Positions 47,486 to 49,493 of a stretch of DNA of 49,493 bases are shown here, in pieces (position 1 is the first letter of the stretch; each line of letters opens with the position of its first letter). The translations under genes were made by a program, and so were the position numbers. The notes beneath the pieces are model-generated. The model searched no databases and had not been told where the DNA came from. It saw only the letters and a list, made by a program, of their open reading frames with translations. This DNA comes from an uncultured Oxalobacteraceae bacterium (GTDB lineage: Bacteria; Pseudomonadota; Gammaproteobacteria; Burkholderiales; Burkholderiaceae_D): contig CAIOYD010000032.1 in NCBI GenBank assembly GCA_903862415.1, forward strand, positions 1 to 49,493. Direction: 5' to 3'.

Positions 47486-49381
47486 TTATGGTAACGCTCC
47501 GAAAATGCGATGCGTTACCAACTTCCCACTATCAATCGCTGCCTGCAAACCACTATCATCCAATGCGGCGATTTGTGTTTGGTTTTCGTTGACGCCGTCA
47601 ATCCCAACGGCTTGATTACGTCCGCCGTTTTTCGCCGAATACAGCGCTATGTCGCATAACTTTAACGCTTTTTGCCAGTCCAGCTCCACTGCACCGGGTA
47701 GCGGCATCTGAATATATCCAATGGAAATAGTAACGGCGATAGATTTACCCGCACTGTTGATCGGAGAATCGCCAACCACATGCAGTGCCTGCTCGACTAC
47801 GTGGGAAATGCGATCAACCGGCAGGCTGTGTACATAAATCAAAAATTCTTCCCCACCCCAACGCATCAACATATCTTTTTCACGCAGAATACTCTGCAGG
47901 CGCTTACCCATTTCAATCAAGACCAGATCACCAACATCGTGACCGTGGTTGTCATTGACATATTTAAAATGGTCGATATCGACTAACAACAAAACACCAG
48001 GCAACAATTTATCTTCATTACTCGAAGAAAGGTGCTCAGACTCAAGGTAATCCTGAAATGCACGACGATTGAGCAATCCGGTGAGTTGATCATGGGTCGA
48101 TTTGTGTTCAAGTTTAGAATTCGTCAAGTGCAACAGCTGATTACTCTTGCGAACTCTGCTATAGAGCAGGAATACGAATATCGTTACTGAGAGGGTCATT
48201 AATATCGCCAAAATGACGATAATTTTTTGCAGGCTTTTGTTTTCAATTTCGGCACTTTGCAAGCGATATTTTTGCGCTAATGCGTCGATCTCCTTTTGGC
48301 GCTGATTAACATTAAAGCGCGCCTGCAGCTCCAGTACAGCACGATCTCGTTCGGCATGAAACAGGCTTGCCGCCATTTGTTGCTGCTCCTCTCTGGCAGC
48401 TAACGATTCACGATACCGGCCGATTTTTTTATATGCCGTGGCCAGATCATCCAACATCATTTCCATCTGTGGAGTATCGTTAGCTTTGCGCAAAATATCG
48501 ATGCCATGCTTGAATTCAGCGACGCCCTGAGCAACCTTACCCATGTAGATGTGACAGGTACCAAGATTACCGAAATCGACAGCGGCTTGTTGGAATCTCC
48601 CGGCATGCTGTCCGACAGAAATTGCTCTTTCTGCGTACTGAACGCATTCAGGATAATGTTGCTGATTAAGTGCGACGTCAGCCAGATTATTCAACGCTCT
48701 GGTTTGGTTCGGAATGCTGCCCACGGCAATGGCTATTTTCAACCCTTTTGTATAGGCCGCACTAGCGGCATCCCATCGATACTGATCAGCATAAGCATAA
48801 CCACGATTAATGGCGACGTCAGCCATGAGCGCATCCGGGCCAATTTTCTCCAACAGCTTTTCTGCCTGTGCATTGTATTCCAGGCCGGCTTTTGGGTCTT
48901 TGAAACGCAAATACAATTTGCTGATGTTATTTAATGCCCGTGCACGATTTAGATCAGATTGTTTTCCCTGATTGTCACTGAGTGATTCTAATGCACTTAA
49001 TTCGTGTTGCAATGCAATCTGAAAATTACCAACTTTGGAATACAGCTCTCCAGCTACACTGTGCACTTGATTACGGACCCGCTTATCCGGGATTTTTTCG
49101 GCGATGCTTAACGCCTGCTCAATGATTTCAAATGACTCACCAGTTCGTCCTTCATCGAGCATCATCTCGACTTCATACGACATAGCCATCACGGTTGCTA
49201 TAGGGTCGTGAAGTTGTTTTCCCTGATTCGCTAAACCAGCAATCAATATCTTTGCAGCGCTGACATTCCCGACTTCGATAGTGAGAGGTATCAGCGCCAA
49301 CATTATTTCACGCCGCGGTTCAAATGTAGCGGTAACTGGCAATCGCTGCAACAGTGTCAAACAGCGTCCAATATTTACCAC
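47486..49381 (-). CDS. TPR-GGDEF membrane diguanylate cyclase
   Basis: The 631-residue product has an N-terminal block of tetratricopeptide repeats (about 1-350; ARALNNISKLYLRFKDP and TRALNNLADVALNQQHYPEC), a coiled-coil linker, one membrane segment (about 384-405, IIVILAILMTLSVTIFVFLL), and a C-terminal GGDEF domain with HDQLTGLLNRRAF, DIDHFKYVNDNHGHDVGD and GGEEF at about 507. It should make c-di-GMP in the cytoplasm in response to something bound by the TPR part. No signal peptide precedes the TPRs. The GTG at 49381 overlaps the last codon of the upstream frame, and an in-frame TGA lies one codon earlier; ATG 49303 is an alternative start. Confidence 0.87.
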   Translation of the reverse strand: MVNIGRCLTLLQRLPVTATFEPRREIMLALIPLTIEVGNVSAAKILIAGLANQGKQLHDPIATVMAMSYEVEMMLDEGRTGESFEIIEQALSIAEKIPDKRVRNQVHSVAGELYSKVGNFQIALQHELSALESLSDNQGKQSDLNRARALNNISKLYLRFKDPKAGLEYNAQAEKLLEKIGPDALMADVAINRGYAYADQYRWDAASAAYTKGLKIAIAVGSIPNQTRALNNLADVALNQQHYPECVQYAERAISVGQHAGRFQQAAVDFGNLGTCHIYMGKVAQGVAEFKHGIDILRKANDTPQMEMMLDDLATAYKKIGRYRESLAAREEQQQMAASLFHAERDRAVLELQARFNVNQRQKEIDALAQKYRLQSAEIENKSLQKIIVILAILMTLSVTIFVFLLYSRVRKSNQLLHLTNSKLEHKSTHDQLTGLLNRRAFQDYLESEHLSSSNEDKLLPGVLLLVDIDHFKYVNDNHGHDVGDLVLIEMGKRLQSILREKDMLMRWGGEEFLIYVHSLPVDRISHVVEQALHVVGDSPINSAGKSIAVTISIGYIQMPLPGAVELDWQKALKLCDIALYSAKNGGRNQAVGIDGVNENQTQIAALDDSGLQAAIDSGKLVTHRIFGALP

Positions 49382-49493
49382 CTGTCAGCGCCCAAATTTT
49401 TCCACTTTATCGGCTTGTTCAGAACGATTTTTACTATGCTTAAATCGGTAAGAATCGTTCCCAGTTTCCAAGATGTCGCAATGGTGCGTAACA
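49375..49493 (-). CDS. C-terminal end of an unidentified gene (partial)
   Basis: On the minus strand the frame is open from the window edge to a TAA at 49377-49375, encoding 38 residues, including TSWKLGTILTDLSIVKIVL, then NKPIKWKNLGADRW at the end. It is too short for a family call. It overlaps the GTG start of the TPR-GGDEF gene by 7 bases, which is why I believe the frame is real and the two genes are coupled. Direction and overlap are seen; identity is not. Confidence 0.5.
   Translation of the reverse strand, partial: LRTIATSWKLGTILTDLSIVKIVLNKPIKWKNLGADRW

Overview
The window reads as a chromosomal segment of a betaproteobacterium, most likely Oxalobacteraceae (an Undibacterium/Herminiimonas-like organism). 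The basis is the pyrG-kdsA-eno-ftsB order, the block Ser/Thr kinase - PP2C phosphatase - rph - rdgB - hemW divergent from yicC - gmk - rpoZ - spoT, and the moderate GC content by eye. Genus is inference from gene order and protein style; no search was run. I saw no rRNA, tRNA, CRISPR array, transposase, integrase or replication origin.

Layout. 1-3.3 kb (minus): an exported creatininase-like protein, an exported beta-propeller protein and nadA, with the first codons of another gene at the left edge. 3.4-9.0 kb (minus): pyrG, kdsA, eno, ftsB and a TPR/glycosyltransferase-like protein. 9.2-11.9 kb (plus): a small accessory island lying against the neighbouring strand direction, with a SEL1-repeat gene interrupted by an in-frame TAG, a short RadC/JAB protein, a small HTH protein and a ParDE toxin-antitoxin pair with a readable promoter/operator. 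11.9-16.6 kb (minus): Ser/Thr kinase, PP2C phosphatase, rph, rdgB, hemW. 16.7-21.0 kb (plus): yicC, gmk, rpoZ (with a strong terminator), spoT. 21.0-23.4 kb: proline iminopeptidase (minus) and a ClC channel (plus).

23.4-27.6 kb (minus): a small exported protein, a di-haem cytochrome c peroxidase, a 94-bp palindromic repeat element, and a BaeS/BaeR-type two-component system. 27.7-32.3 kb (minus): an MFS transporter, an FAD amine/amino-acid oxidase, and moeA-moaD-moaE for molybdenum cofactor. 32.4-36.3 kb: murB, yajQ, an SDR-type epimerase, a ferredoxin-type reductase and a CBS-domain protein, packed with overlapping 3' ends. 36.5-40.7 kb (plus): a PAS-GGDEF-EAL protein, a pirin and a DUF318-type permease. 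40.7-45 kb (minus): a molybdopterin oxidoreductase, an Ala/Pro-rich exported protein, a saccharopine-dehydrogenase-like reductase and a DUF3079 protein. 45.2-49.5 kb: an APC permease (plus), a hotdog-fold thioesterase-like protein and a TPR-GGDEF diguanylate cyclase (minus), whose start overlaps the end of a gene that runs off the right edge.

Most of the segment is core metabolism and signalling (NAD, CTP, Kdo, Moco, peptidoglycan, (p)ppGpp, c-di-GMP). The parts least explained by standard biology are the pyrG/hemW accessory island, the peroxidase/small exported protein/BaeSR cassette with its palindromic element, and the exported creatininase-like/beta-propeller pair. No convincing wholly new system is visible.
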